Shown one piece after another: positions 41,655 through 49,678 of a stretch of 62,790 bases of DNA. This stretch comes from Flavobacteriales bacterium. Lineage in GTDB: Bacteria; Bacteroidota; Bacteroidia; Flavobacteriales_D; Sanyastnellaceae. The position numbers and the translations under genes were made by a program. The DNA lies in the NCBI GenBank assembly GCA_030729695.1, contig JANQWV010000050.1, positions 1 through 62,790 of the forward strand. Reading direction: 5' to 3'. Each line of letters opens with the position of its first letter. The stretch's first letter is position 1. The notes beneath the pieces are model-generated. The model did not search any database, had not been told where the DNA came from, and saw nothing but the letters and a program-made list of their open reading frames with translations.

Positions 41655-42193
41655 TTATTTTCTATTTTGAAAAATGAAAAATGCACATGTCCGTAACTGC
41701 GTGCTTGCCAAAAATACGGACTGTCTTCGAATTTTATGTCTTTCCCGTGCTCAATAATCAACAAATGAAGTTGATCACTTTTCTTCTCGAAAATCAATGC
41801 AGGTAATTCCTTCAGCCAAGGCAAATCGTATGGCGGATCAGCAAATACAACTTGAGGTAAGTCGGTTTGTCTTCCTAAAAAAGTTCGCACATCTGCCGTG
41901 AAAATATCCATGGTGTCCGCTTCGAAATCGCGCTTGACTTGCTGCAAATGTTTGGAATGTTTCGCGCTGCTTTCTACCGCAATGACGCGCTGAACCCCGC
42001 GCGAAGCGGCTTCCAGGCTAATAGCCCCGGTTCCTGCAAAGAGATCCCACATCAAGGGAACTTCATCCCATTCCACCAAATGTTGCAACACATTGAATAA
42101 CGCCTCCTTCGCGAAATCGGTAGTGGGTCTTCCGGTGAAAGACTTGTCCACCTTAATGGTTCGACCTTTCCATTCGCCGCCAATTATGCGCAT
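41651..42193 (-). CDS. rsmD: 16S rRNA (guanine966-N2)-methyltransferase
   Basis: RsmD methylates G966 of 16S rRNA. The 180 residues start with the family opening MRIIGGEWKGR and contain RPTTDFAKEALFNVL, the SAM motif WDLFAGTGAISLEA and the catalytic VFADPPYD. The DUF3822-rsmD-coaD order is common in Bacteroidota. It overlaps DUF3822 by 10 bp. Confidence 0.95.
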   Translation of the reverse strand: MRIIGGEWKGRTIKVDKSFTGRPTTDFAKEALFNVLQHLVEWDEVPLMWDLFAGTGAISLEAASRGVQRVIAVESSAKHSKHLQQVKRDFEADTMDIFTADVRTFLGRQTDLPQVVFADPPYDLPWLKELPALIFEKKSDQLHLLIIEHGKDIKFEDSPYFWQARSYGHVHFSFFKIENK

Positions 42194-42975
42194 AGTAAAT
42201 GTAATTTCCAGAGGTCGTTCAACGAATTCGCTTGCATGTTTTCAGAGAACTGAACCTGACGGACATAAGATTCAAAGATGTTTGTGTAGTTCGAATCGAA
42301 ATGCGTTCCCTGCACAAAAACCGGCAATGAAGCCAGATCAATTCCATATTGAATACATCCGTTAGCCAAGAAGTACAAAATGTCTTCAGCCGTATTCCCG
42401 GCGTATTCATTCAACAACACCAAGGCGTTGTTTTTTTCGACACACAAATAATGTTTTTCCTTTCCCACCCAAAGGGTAGCCTTCGATTGCACCAAACTTG
42501 CATGGGCGCGCTGGCCGGGAAGCAGGAGAGTAGGCAAAGCAAGAATTTCAACGCCAGCAATGAATCTTTCCAAATTCACAACCGACGAATGTGTTGCGAA
42601 AACCACAATGACATCTTGCTGTTCGTTGAAACGATAAGCCAAAAATTCGCTCGGAGAAATTTGAGGAAGGTAATCTTCCAAAGCACTTTCTTCGAACATT
42701 GCTTTTGGAATCAGGTTGAAGGCCAAGGGCTCTACAGAAAGAATAGTCTTCTTGAAAACCGCGCTGGGCCAGTGTTTTTGAATCCATGCAACCGATTCAG
42801 CAAAAGGAATACTTTCACCAATCGGAAACGATATGTTATGCGTAAATACGATCGTTCCATCTTCAGGTTGCGCGAAGGCAATGGAAACAAAGAAAGATTC
42901 CAGATGCAGCGAGGCATGCAGACGAGCGCTATTTTCTACAACAGCCGTCGGAATTTGAAATGTTTCAGTGTTCAT
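42184..42975 (-). CDS. DUF3822 family protein
   Basis: A 263-residue soluble protein. The actin/ASKHA-like pattern is suggested by strand-rich halves, but I see no clear phosphate motif. It fits DUF3822 by position and by features such as LPTLLLPGQRAHASLV and LVLLNEYAGNTAEDILYF. The function is unknown; constant linkage to rsmD and coaD suggests a housekeeping role. Its complementary strand is open for a long way, giving the RecD-like frame a spurious 5' extension. Confidence 0.8.
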   Translation of the reverse strand: MNTETFQIPTAVVENSARLHASLHLESFFVSIAFAQPEDGTIVFTHNISFPIGESIPFAESVAWIQKHWPSAVFKKTILSVEPLAFNLIPKAMFEESALEDYLPQISPSEFLAYRFNEQQDVIVVFATHSSVVNLERFIAGVEILALPTLLLPGQRAHASLVQSKATLWVGKEKHYLCVEKNNALVLLNEYAGNTAEDILYFLANGCIQYGIDLASLPVFVQGTHFDSNYTNIFESYVRQVQFSENMQANSLNDLWKLHLLCA

Positions 42976-43059
42976 CTTGAAAAAATACGCATAATTAATT
43001 TCTCCGCTAATTTACATCATTGCGGCGCTTGGTCTTTCTTTGCAAGCGATAATAAAATC

Positions 43060-44511
43060 ATGAGCCACACTGCATTCGAACATTTACTGCTGGAAAATTT
43101 TTCTTTTGCGCCTACAGCAGGACAAAAGAAACTCTTTCATGCCTTTGCGCGAATGATGTATTCGCCCAAAGCGCGTTTGGCGCTCATGATTAAAGGATAC
43201 GCGGGTACAGGTAAGACCACCTGCGTGAAAGCCATGGTAGATGCGCTCGCAGAGCATCGCGTGAATGCTGTGTTGCTCGCTCCAACCGGAAGAGCCGCGA
43301 AGGTCTTGGGAAATTATTCCAACCGAAAGGCTAGCACTATTCACAAGGAAATCTATGTGAAGCGCATGGATCGCAGCGGACGTGTGTGGTTCGAGTTGAA
43401 GGAAAATGAGAACATTGATACGGTCTACTTTGTCGATGAGGCTTCCATGATTGGACAAGACACCGTTGTGTTTTCAGAAGATAGTTTCGATGCGGGAAGT
43501 TTATTGGACGATTTGCTCTCGCATGTATACAGCGGCGAGCGTTGCAGGCTGGTCATCATCGGTGACACCGCGCAGCTTCCTCCTGTCGGATGTCCGTTAA
43601 GTCCTGCGTTGAATATGGAAGGGCTTCGCGACAGTTATTCGTTGAACATTGCCGCCATTGAGTTGCTCGAAGTCATTCGTCAAAAAGAAGGCTCTGGAAT
43701 TTTAATCAATGCGACTTCCTTGCGCGAATTAATCGTGAGTCAAGGAAAGGAATTGCCTCAATTTTCAACCTTGAATTTTCACGACATTCATCGCGTAGAC
43801 ACCGACATGCAGCCGGTTGTGGAAGAGGCGCTTCAGAAATACGGAATTGAAGATTTGGTAATCATTACGCGCTCCAACAAACGCGCGAATTTGTTCAACC
43901 AACAAGTGCGTGCGCGTATTTTGTGGAATGAAGAAGAGATCAATTCGGGAGATCGAATGATGGTGTTGAAGAACAATTATTTCTGGCTCGATGAAAAAGA
44001 ATCGAAGGAAGTGGGCTTCATTGCGAACGGAGATATTCTGAATATCCTTCGCGTAAAATCGTTTGAAGAACGTGGCGCTTTTCGCTTTTGCAAGGCCATT
44101 GTAAAAATGGCCGACTATCCGGAAATGCCAGAGATGGAAGTCATTCTTTTATGCACCACCATTTGGGAAGAATCGGCTCAGTTGTCGAAGGCGAAGATGC
44201 AAGAGCTTTGGCAAATTTGTGCACTCGATTATCCTGAAGCGACCACTGTTGGTCAACTTCGAAAACAACTTCAAAAAGATCCTTACTACAACGCCTTGCA
44301 TGTGAAGTTCGCTTATGCGATTACGTGTCACAAAGCCCAAGGGGGACAATGGCCCTGTGTGTTTGTAGATCAGGGATATCTGACCGACGAGATGGCCGGA
44401 TTGGAATTGAATCGTTGGTTTTATACAGCACTAACACGTGCGCAGAAAGAAGTTTTTCTTGTAGGATTTCAAGAAAAATTAATTGTGGAAGAAGAGCGGA
44501 ATTTATTTTGA
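43060..44511 (+). CDS. RecD-like ATP-dependent DNA helicase
   Basis: A 483-residue superfamily 1 helicase. Walker A GYAGTGKTT (about 45-53), motif Ia LLAPTGRAAKVL, Walker B FVDEASM, motif III GDTAQLPPVG and the UvrD_C_2-type AITCHKAQGGQW and YTALTRAQKEV at the C-terminus define it. It lacks the N-terminal domain of RecD2 and is closer to a short RecD/PIF1-like helicase. The ATG at 43060 starts just before the family N-terminus; the reading frame runs far upstream only because it is antisense to DUF3822. The 3' end overlaps the TlpA gene by 9 bp. Confidence 0.9.
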   Translation: MSHTAFEHLLLENFSFAPTAGQKKLFHAFARMMYSPKARLALMIKGYAGTGKTTCVKAMVDALAEHRVNAVLLAPTGRAAKVLGNYSNRKASTIHKEIYVKRMDRSGRVWFELKENENIDTVYFVDEASMIGQDTVVFSEDSFDAGSLLDDLLSHVYSGERCRLVIIGDTAQLPPVGCPLSPALNMEGLRDSYSLNIAAIELLEVIRQKEGSGILINATSLRELIVSQGKELPQFSTLNFHDIHRVDTDMQPVVEEALQKYGIEDLVIITRSNKRANLFNQQVRARILWNEEEINSGDRMMVLKNNYFWLDEKESKEVGFIANGDILNILRVKSFEERGAFRFCKAIVKMADYPEMPEMEVILLCTTIWEESAQLSKAKMQELWQICALDYPEATTVGQLRKQLQKDPYYNALHVKFAYAITCHKAQGGQWPCVFVDQGYLTDEMAGLELNRWFYTALTRAQKEVFLVGFQEKLIVEEERNLF

Positions 44512-45816
44512 AAGTTTGAAGAACATTTCAATTTCTTCCGGAGATTTAGGTTTCGCAACAATGCGCATATTCTTGTCTAGAATGAAGAAAGCGGGCGTCT
44601 TCGTAATGCGATAGTCTTTAGCTCCTTTCGAATCCCAACCACGCATTCCACATAAATTCGTGAAAGTGAATTCTCTTTCGGTTACCGCTTGTTTCCATGC
44701 GTTAGCATCGTTGTCTACCGAGTATCCCACGAAAGCGATTTTCTTTCCAGCATAATCCTTACTCAACTTCGCAATCTTTGGAGCTTCTGTTTTACAGTGA
44801 CTGCACCAGCTGCTCCAGAAAATGAGAAGGGTATATTGATTCGCAGCACAAGTCTTCTTCAAATCAAAAGCAACGTTGTTCATGTCGTTGCCCGTAATAT
44901 TTGGAGGAGTCTTCCCAACGCTTACGCGTTCAATGCTTTCAGCGTTTCGCTTAATCACATTCGAGAAATTGTCATCGCCGCAAGACTCTTCATTAATGAA
45001 ATTGTCCATGAGGTAAAGCGTAATGTTTTCCATTCCGCTTTCATAAAATCCAGTGAGCATTTCATTCAACACAAATTCATACACGCGATCGTTGACGTGT
45101 GCTTTTTCAGTAATGAGACCAATGCAATCGATGAAACCGCTTTCGGTTCCTTTGCTAAATTGTCTCATGAAATTTTGAATGCGATCGTTCAAAACGGTTG
45201 AATGAAGTACGCGCGTGTCGCTGAAATTCAAATTATCCCAATAGTGTGCTTTTTCTTTTGAAGGCTCACGCTTCCAGTCGATGAGTTGCGAAACGAATGA
45301 AGTTTTAATCGACTGTTTGTCGCGCTGCATGCATTCCAATTGGTAAGCATTGAACGAAGCTTCAAGGTCTGTCAATTCTTTTTCTGCAGTTGAGTCTTTG
45401 TCTTTTTTCCAACGAATGTTCAACGACTTCTTTTTAGCGTTGAATTCGTTTTCCTTCTTCACATATTCATTCCAAAGAAGGTTTCTATTTCCTTTGGTGC
45501 ATATAATACCGCTGTCCCAGCGCGCACCTTGAACGGTGAAGTTCGATTCGAGCTCAGCGTGATCAACAGCAATGATTGCCATGTTGGAAGGGGTGAGCCC
45601 GAGGGCGTAAAGTCCTTCTCCGTATGTGCCTTTGAATTGAAAACTGTTGTTTGTTATGGTCGCGGAATCTGCCACATCGAGCGTGCGTCCTGTGGTTTTC
45701 CACAAGCGAATCGCTGTTCCGTTGGGGTAGGTGGCTGTTCCAGAAATGACATGAGATTGGGCAAAAGCCGCAAAGCTGCATAGAAGTAGTGAAAGGGCGA
45801 ATAGTGTTTTTCTCAT
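44503..45816 (-). CDS. TlpA-family periplasmic thiol-disulfide oxidoreductase
   Basis: A 437-residue protein with a signal peptide (1-19), a DUF4369-like N-terminal beta domain (about 22-115), a helical middle and a C-terminal thioredoxin domain. The redox motif WCSHC lies in LLIFWSSWCSHCKTEAP (about residues 328-344), and a cis-Pro-type KTPAFFILD follows. It likely reduces or isomerises disulfides in the periplasm. Same layout as the degenerate protein at 39709. A TATTTTTG box lies 16 nt before the ATG. Confidence 0.9.
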   Translation of the reverse strand: MRKTLFALSLLLCSFAAFAQSHVISGTATYPNGTAIRLWKTTGRTLDVADSATITNNSFQFKGTYGEGLYALGLTPSNMAIIAVDHAELESNFTVQGARWDSGIICTKGNRNLLWNEYVKKENEFNAKKKSLNIRWKKDKDSTAEKELTDLEASFNAYQLECMQRDKQSIKTSFVSQLIDWKREPSKEKAHYWDNLNFSDTRVLHSTVLNDRIQNFMRQFSKGTESGFIDCIGLITEKAHVNDRVYEFVLNEMLTGFYESGMENITLYLMDNFINEESCGDDNFSNVIKRNAESIERVSVGKTPPNITGNDMNNVAFDLKKTCAANQYTLLIFWSSWCSHCKTEAPKIAKLSKDYAGKKIAFVGYSVDNDANAWKQAVTEREFTFTNLCGMRGWDSKGAKDYRITKTPAFFILDKNMRIVAKPKSPEEIEMFFKLSK

Positions 45817-45832
45817 CTTGAAATTTCTAAAA

Positions 45833-45840
45833 CAAAAATA
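45833..45840 (-). promoter_or_regulatory. predicted -7 box of the TlpA gene
   Basis: TATTTTTG on the minus strand fits TAnnTTTG with a 16-nt leader. It faces the box of the divergent gene at 45854 with 13 bp between them. Confidence 0.45.
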
Positions 45841-45853
45841 ACACCAACTTTAA

Positions 45854-45861
45854 TAGCTTTG
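45854..45861 (+). promoter_or_regulatory. predicted -7 box of the orphan gene at 45869
   Basis: TAGCTTTG fits TAnnTTTG, with 7 nt to the ATG, predicting an almost leaderless mRNA. Confidence 0.4.
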
Positions 45862-45868
45862 TTCGGAT

Positions 45869-46393
45869 ATGCGCGAATCTATTCTTTTAAAGTACGATGT
45901 GGCCACAGAAGAGGAGCTGGAAGAGTTTCTTTACAACGCTGCCTTTGAAGAGGCTAAGCTCTTTCGTTCGCGCATGGGTGTGCGACTTTTACGCAGAAAG
46001 CATTTGAAGAAGATTGAAGAATGGTCTGCCGATATTACGCTCGGATTGAATGTGGAAGCGGTTCAATTGTCTCAGGCGATTTGGGTTGAAGGAAATTCGT
46101 GGTTAGAGAATCTGCGTGCTTTAGAAGCAGCTATGAGTCTTGGATTTAGGCAGGTCTTTCAGGCGAGCGGGGTGTATGAGATGCATTATGCGTTGGAAGG
46201 GTTGGAGCGAGCCGTAACCGATTGGGAAGATTTCTTGTTGAAGTCAGATTTGGCTTTGCTTGAAGAGCCGGTTCACTCTCGCGAAGAGTTGAACACAGCT
46301 GAAGCCATTCAGTTTTTGTTGAAGGGGGAAGAAGCGAATGCCATATCCTTGTTGCGAAAGGAAAAGACGCGTTTGAGCGCCTTCATTAAATAA
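45869..46393 (+). CDS. uncharacterised helical protein
   Basis: A 174-residue, mostly helical acidic protein without signal peptide or membrane segment. It opens LLKYDVATEEELEEFLYNA and has a basic patch RLLRRKHLKK near residue 42. I do not recognise a family. It lies 43 bp upstream of the RND exporter on the same strand and could be cotranscribed with it. No function assigned. Confidence 0.65.
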   Translation: MRESILLKYDVATEEELEEFLYNAAFEEAKLFRSRMGVRLLRRKHLKKIEEWSADITLGLNVEAVQLSQAIWVEGNSWLENLRALEAAMSLGFRQVFQASGVYEMHYALEGLERAVTDWEDFLLKSDLALLEEPVHSREELNTAEAIQFLLKGEEANAISLLRKEKTRLSAFIK

Positions 46394-46436
46394 TCACGAA
46401 TTGAAAACCTTTTCGAAGTAAGATTGTTGGAAGAGT

Positions 46437-48704
46437 ATGAAAATGTCTGACGTTCGAATTTCCTGGCTTTCCATCGCATTCATTGCGTTGGGAACCATGA
46501 CTTCCATATACTTGATTTCCCTTCTCAAATTCGATTATGATTTTGAAGACTTCTTCCCGAAGAACGATCCTGAAACCGAATATTATTTAGAGTTCCGAAA
46601 GTCATTCGAAACAGACAACGACTTCTTCATTGTGGCTCTTGAAAACGAAGGAAGCATTTTCGATTCAACGTTTCTTTCTCACGTCGACTCACTCACCAAG
46701 AAGCTACAAGCATTACCGAATGTGGAAGAATGTGTAGGTCCAACTTCGTTAATGACTTACGCAGTAGATCCCTTGTTCGGCGGGGTGTTCGAAACACCGT
46801 TGCTTTCTGCGAATTCAGCTCAATCCTTCAAACAAGATTCCGTGACAATTTGGAATTCGCCTTCATACGTAGGTGTGTTTTTCGGAACGAACGGAAGGTC
46901 GGTGGCCATTAACATGAAGCATACGCAAATGTTAAGCAAGGAAAAGTGCGATGACCTGGCAAAAAATATTCAAGCGGAAGTCAATAAATTTCAATTCAAA
47001 AAATCGCATGTCATTGGCCGCGCCCTCGGACAGAAGCTCTACGTAGAGCTCATGATTAAAGAATTGGCGCTCTTTATTTCTATTAGTTTAGTCCTTACCA
47101 CCATCTTCTTGTTCATCGCTTTCCGAAGCGGATGGGGAATCATTATTCCAACAACGGTGGTGTTGTTGAGCATTATCTGGACGCTCGGATTCTTGAAGAT
47201 CATGGGCAAAGATTTGGATCTAATGCTTACTGTCTTGCCTACGATTCTTTTTGTCGTTGGAATGAGTGACTCGGTGCATGTGCTCACGAAGTATATGCAA
47301 GAGCTTCGAAAAGGAAAAGAGAAAATTGAAGCCATTCGTTATGCGTTTAAGAGCATTCGCCTTGCTACTTTTTTGACTGCGTTAACGACAGCTATTGGAT
47401 TTTTCACTTTGGTATTTTCCAACATTCAACCCATTTCTGATTTTGGAATTTACACTGCCGCTGGTGTGCTCTTGGCCTACGGACTAACGTACACGCTGCT
47501 TCCAGCCATATTGATTTTAGGTAAGCCGAAGCGCATGAACGACTTCGCGATGTCGGATGATTTTTGGACTTCGAAATTGCACAACAGTTTTATTTGGATA
47601 CTCCGAAATCGCAAGAAGATTTGGATTGGAGGAGTTGTCCTTTTGGCATTAAGCGCTTGGGGTGTTTCCACCATTGTGGTAGACAACAAGATGTTGGAAG
47701 ACTTGAAAGACGACCACGTGTTGAAGCAAGAATTTTCTTTTATGGAAAAGGAATTCGCGGGTTGTCGTCCGTTTGAATTAGGCATTGTCATGCCGAACGA
47801 TTCTGCCATTCAATCGGTGAAGGTGTTGAAGCAATTGGATACGCTGGAGTCTTATTTGCGCAATGAATACGGAGTAGGAGCCATGCTCGGCTATGCGCAG
47901 TTGGTAAAGGAAGCGAACAAGACGTTGAATTTCGGAATGGAAGAATATTATGTCATTCCAGATAGTCTGAAAGAGATCATAGCCATTGAAGAATTGTTGC
48001 AGCAAGGACCAATAGCGCGCGCAACTGGAATGGCCTATAACGATAGCACGCGGACACTTCGCATTAGCGGAAAGGTTGGTGACATAGGCAGATTGCATTT
48101 CGATTCATGCAATCAAAAACTAATTGCGTTCATGGATCAGAACTGTCCTGATTTATCGAATCGAAAAATCACTGGAACAGCGCATTTGATCGACGTCAAC
48201 AATCGCAGCTTAATCGAGAACACCGTTTGGGATTTGCTCATCAGTGTCTTGGTTATCGGAATCATCATGGGTATCGTCTACAAGTCGTGGCGCATGATAC
48301 CGCTGACCATTCTTCCGAATTTATTTCCGTTGTTAATTGTCGCGGGAATCATGGGCTTCACGGGCATTCCGTTGAAGGTGAGTACCAGCATTATTTTCAA
48401 CATCGCTTTCGGAATCGCGGTTGACGACACCATTCATTTCCTGGCTCGCGTCCGCAGTTTATTGGGTGAAGGACTCAGCGTTCACTACGCCGTTAAGCGC
48501 ACCTTCCTCACAACAGGAAAGGCCATGATTGTCACCACGCTCATCCTCAGCGGCGGTTTCCTCACCTTAATCTTCAGCGACTTTCTAGGAACGCACTACA
48601 TTGGCTTATTGGTGAGTCTCACGCTCTTCATAGCCTTATTCGCCGAGTTGTTGTTTTCTCCGTTGATTGTGATGGCTTTTTATAGGAAAGGTAAGAAAAG
48701 TTAA
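46437..48704 (+). CDS. RND / MMPL-family exporter
   Basis: A 755-residue inner-membrane protein with the duplicated RND layout: TM1 (about 10-30), a large periplasmic loop (30-205), TM2-6 (205-365), TM7 (about 390-410), a second loop (410-595) and TM8-12 (595-745). The proton-relay-type motifs are TILFVVGMSDSVHVLTKY and its repeat FGIAVDDTIHFLARV. It resembles the MMPL/hopanoid or lipid-transport RND group. The substrate is unknown. An ATG two codons in (46443) is an equal alternative start. Confidence 0.85.
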   Translation: MKMSDVRISWLSIAFIALGTMTSIYLISLLKFDYDFEDFFPKNDPETEYYLEFRKSFETDNDFFIVALENEGSIFDSTFLSHVDSLTKKLQALPNVEECVGPTSLMTYAVDPLFGGVFETPLLSANSAQSFKQDSVTIWNSPSYVGVFFGTNGRSVAINMKHTQMLSKEKCDDLAKNIQAEVNKFQFKKSHVIGRALGQKLYVELMIKELALFISISLVLTTIFLFIAFRSGWGIIIPTTVVLLSIIWTLGFLKIMGKDLDLMLTVLPTILFVVGMSDSVHVLTKYMQELRKGKEKIEAIRYAFKSIRLATFLTALTTAIGFFTLVFSNIQPISDFGIYTAAGVLLAYGLTYTLLPAILILGKPKRMNDFAMSDDFWTSKLHNSFIWILRNRKKIWIGGVVLLALSAWGVSTIVVDNKMLEDLKDDHVLKQEFSFMEKEFAGCRPFELGIVMPNDSAIQSVKVLKQLDTLESYLRNEYGVGAMLGYAQLVKEANKTLNFGMEEYYVIPDSLKEIIAIEELLQQGPIARATGMAYNDSTRTLRISGKVGDIGRLHFDSCNQKLIAFMDQNCPDLSNRKITGTAHLIDVNNRSLIENTVWDLLISVLVIGIIMGIVYKSWRMIPLTILPNLFPLLIVAGIMGFTGIPLKVSTSIIFNIAFGIAVDDTIHFLARVRSLLGEGLSVHYAVKRTFLTTGKAMIVTTLILSGGFLTLIFSDFLGTHYIGLLVSLTLFIALFAELLFSPLIVMAFYRKGKKS

Positions 48705-48729
48705 GAAAGGTTAAAATAGGTGAAGAAAA

Positions 48730-48851
48730 TACTCATTCTCCTACTGTTTCTGTTTCTTAATTTAGAATTAGAATGAGTAGGACAATGGGAATAAATGAAA
48801 AATCTCTTTCTTCAATATAGAAAGTGAAACAGTAGGAGAAACAGAATGAGT
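48730..48851. repeat. imperfect inverted-repeat element (MITE-like or regulatory)
   Basis: A 122-bp AT-rich segment between the RND gene and tRNA-Ser. Its ends are inverted: ACTCATTCT at 48731-48739 against AGAATGAGT at 48843-48851, and CTCCTACTGTTTC (48738-48750) against GAAACAGTAGGAG (48826-48838, 13 bp perfect). A GTTTC unit is placed on opposite sides of the main block in the two arms. A third AGAATGAGT copy is at 48770-48778. No ORF inside. It could be a degenerate MITE or a folded RNA; clear target-site duplications are not visible. Confidence 0.6.
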
Positions 48852-48859
48852 GAAATAAA

Positions 48860-48885
48860 AAAAAATGCCGACATAACGTCGGCAT
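48860..48885 (-). terminator. intrinsic terminator of tRNA-Ser
   Basis: On the minus strand an 8-bp stem (ATGCCGAC / GTCGGCAT, 48865-48885) with a 5-base loop is followed by a run of eight T residues. It lies 7 bp past the tRNA 3' end. Confidence 0.9.
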
Positions 48886-48892
48886 AGTTTCG

Positions 48893-48979
48893 CGGAAAAG
48901 GGGGGATTCGAACCCCCGGTACAGTTTCCCGTACGACAGTTTAGCAAACTGTTGGTTTCAGCCACTCACCCACCTTTCC
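48893..48979 (-). tRNA. tRNA-Ser(GCU)
   Basis: An 87-nt tRNA. The acceptor stem pairs GGAAAGG with CTTTTCC (one G-U), discriminator G. The anticodon GCT lies at 48943-48945 in a TTTGCTAAA loop closed by the CAG/CTG stem. The long variable arm (CGTACGGGAAACTGTACCG region) is typical of tRNA-Ser. The T arm is GGGGG-TTCGAAT-CCCCC. The 3' CCA is not encoded. It decodes AGC/AGU. Confidence 0.96.
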
Positions 48980-49047
48980 TAACGGCTGTTCCTCTTTTAC
49001 GAGGAGTGCAAATGTAAACCGACATTCCTATATTTCAAATTTTTTTT

Positions 49048-49647
49048 CTAATCCTTCCCGAAGCGTTCCTTCAGCGCCGAATAGATCCTGTGCGTAGGCA
49101 ATCCCATGACATTGAAGTAACTTCCTTCCAAATTCACTATTCCAACTAAACCAATGAAATCCTGAGCACCGTAGCTTCCTGCTTTGTCGAATGGCTTGTA
49201 ATGCTCAATGTAATGACGAAGCTCGGTTTCACTCATCTCTGCAAAGGTCACCTTCGTGCAATCGGTAAACGAATGTTTCCAGGTGGAAGTGGAGATGCAC
49301 ACGCCCGTGTATACTTCATGACTTCTTCCACTTAATTGCTTCAGCATACTTAATGCTTCCTCGAAGTCTGCAGGCTTATTTAATAAGGTTCCTTCAACAT
49401 GAACAACAGTGTCTGCGGTTATCACCAATTCATTGGCTGATGCGGTTTCCAACAAAGCCTCGGCCTTTCTTTCAGCCAAGCGCTGCGCTACTTCCGTTAA
49501 AGGCCAAGAAGGATCAATGCTTTCGTCTACATCCGATACGCGCACTTCAAACGTGAGTCCCATGCCAGCCAACAATTCCTTCCTTCTCGGAGAGCCCGAT
49601 CCCAAGACTAACTTGTAGTTGTTCATCAACGGTAATAATTCTTCCAT
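49048..49647 (-). CDS. maf: Maf-family nucleotide pyrophosphatase
   Basis: A 199-residue Maf protein that hydrolyses dTTP/UTP or modified nucleotides. The signature is [14 protein letters not shown] (about 13-26), with the catalytic [16 protein letters not shown]-like LLNKPAD and GSYGAQDF motifs. The ATG at 49647 is chosen because a TAAATTTG box on the minus strand ends 5 nt upstream; an earlier start at 49680 would precede that box, and a later ATG at 49626 is possible. It diverges from guaA. Confidence 0.92.
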   Translation of the reverse strand: MEELLPLMNNYKLVLGSGSPRRKELLAGMGLTFEVRVSDVDESIDPSWPLTEVAQRLAERKAEALLETASANELVITADTVVHVEGTLLNKPADFEEALSMLKQLSGRSHEVYTGVCISTSTWKHSFTDCTKVTFAEMSETELRHYIEHYKPFDKAGSYGAQDFIGLVGIVNLEGSYFNVMGLPTHRIYSALKERFGKD

Positions 49648-49652
49648 GACAA

Positions 49653-49673
49653 CAAATTTACATCGTAAATTTG
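49653..49673. promoter_or_regulatory. symmetric divergent promoter of maf and guaA
   Basis: A perfect inverted repeat: CAAATTTA (49653-49660) and TAAATTTG (49666-49673) with a 5-bp CATCG spacer. Each arm is a TAnnTTTG -7 box, one per strand. Each ends exactly 5 nt before an ATG: maf at 49647 and guaA at 49679. Both mRNAs would be leaderless, and the two polymerases would compete for the same DNA. Confidence 0.65.
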
Positions 49674-49678
49674 CGCGC

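Noticed and set aside
42349-43059. Long 5' extension of the RecD-like frame
   Set aside because: It is fully antisense to DUF3822, which has clear protein features; family N-termini and the ATG at 43060 explain the gene without it.
49619-49678. Upstream ATG of guaA and upstream start of maf at 49680
   Set aside because: Each would lie inside the other gene and upstream of its own predicted promoter box.
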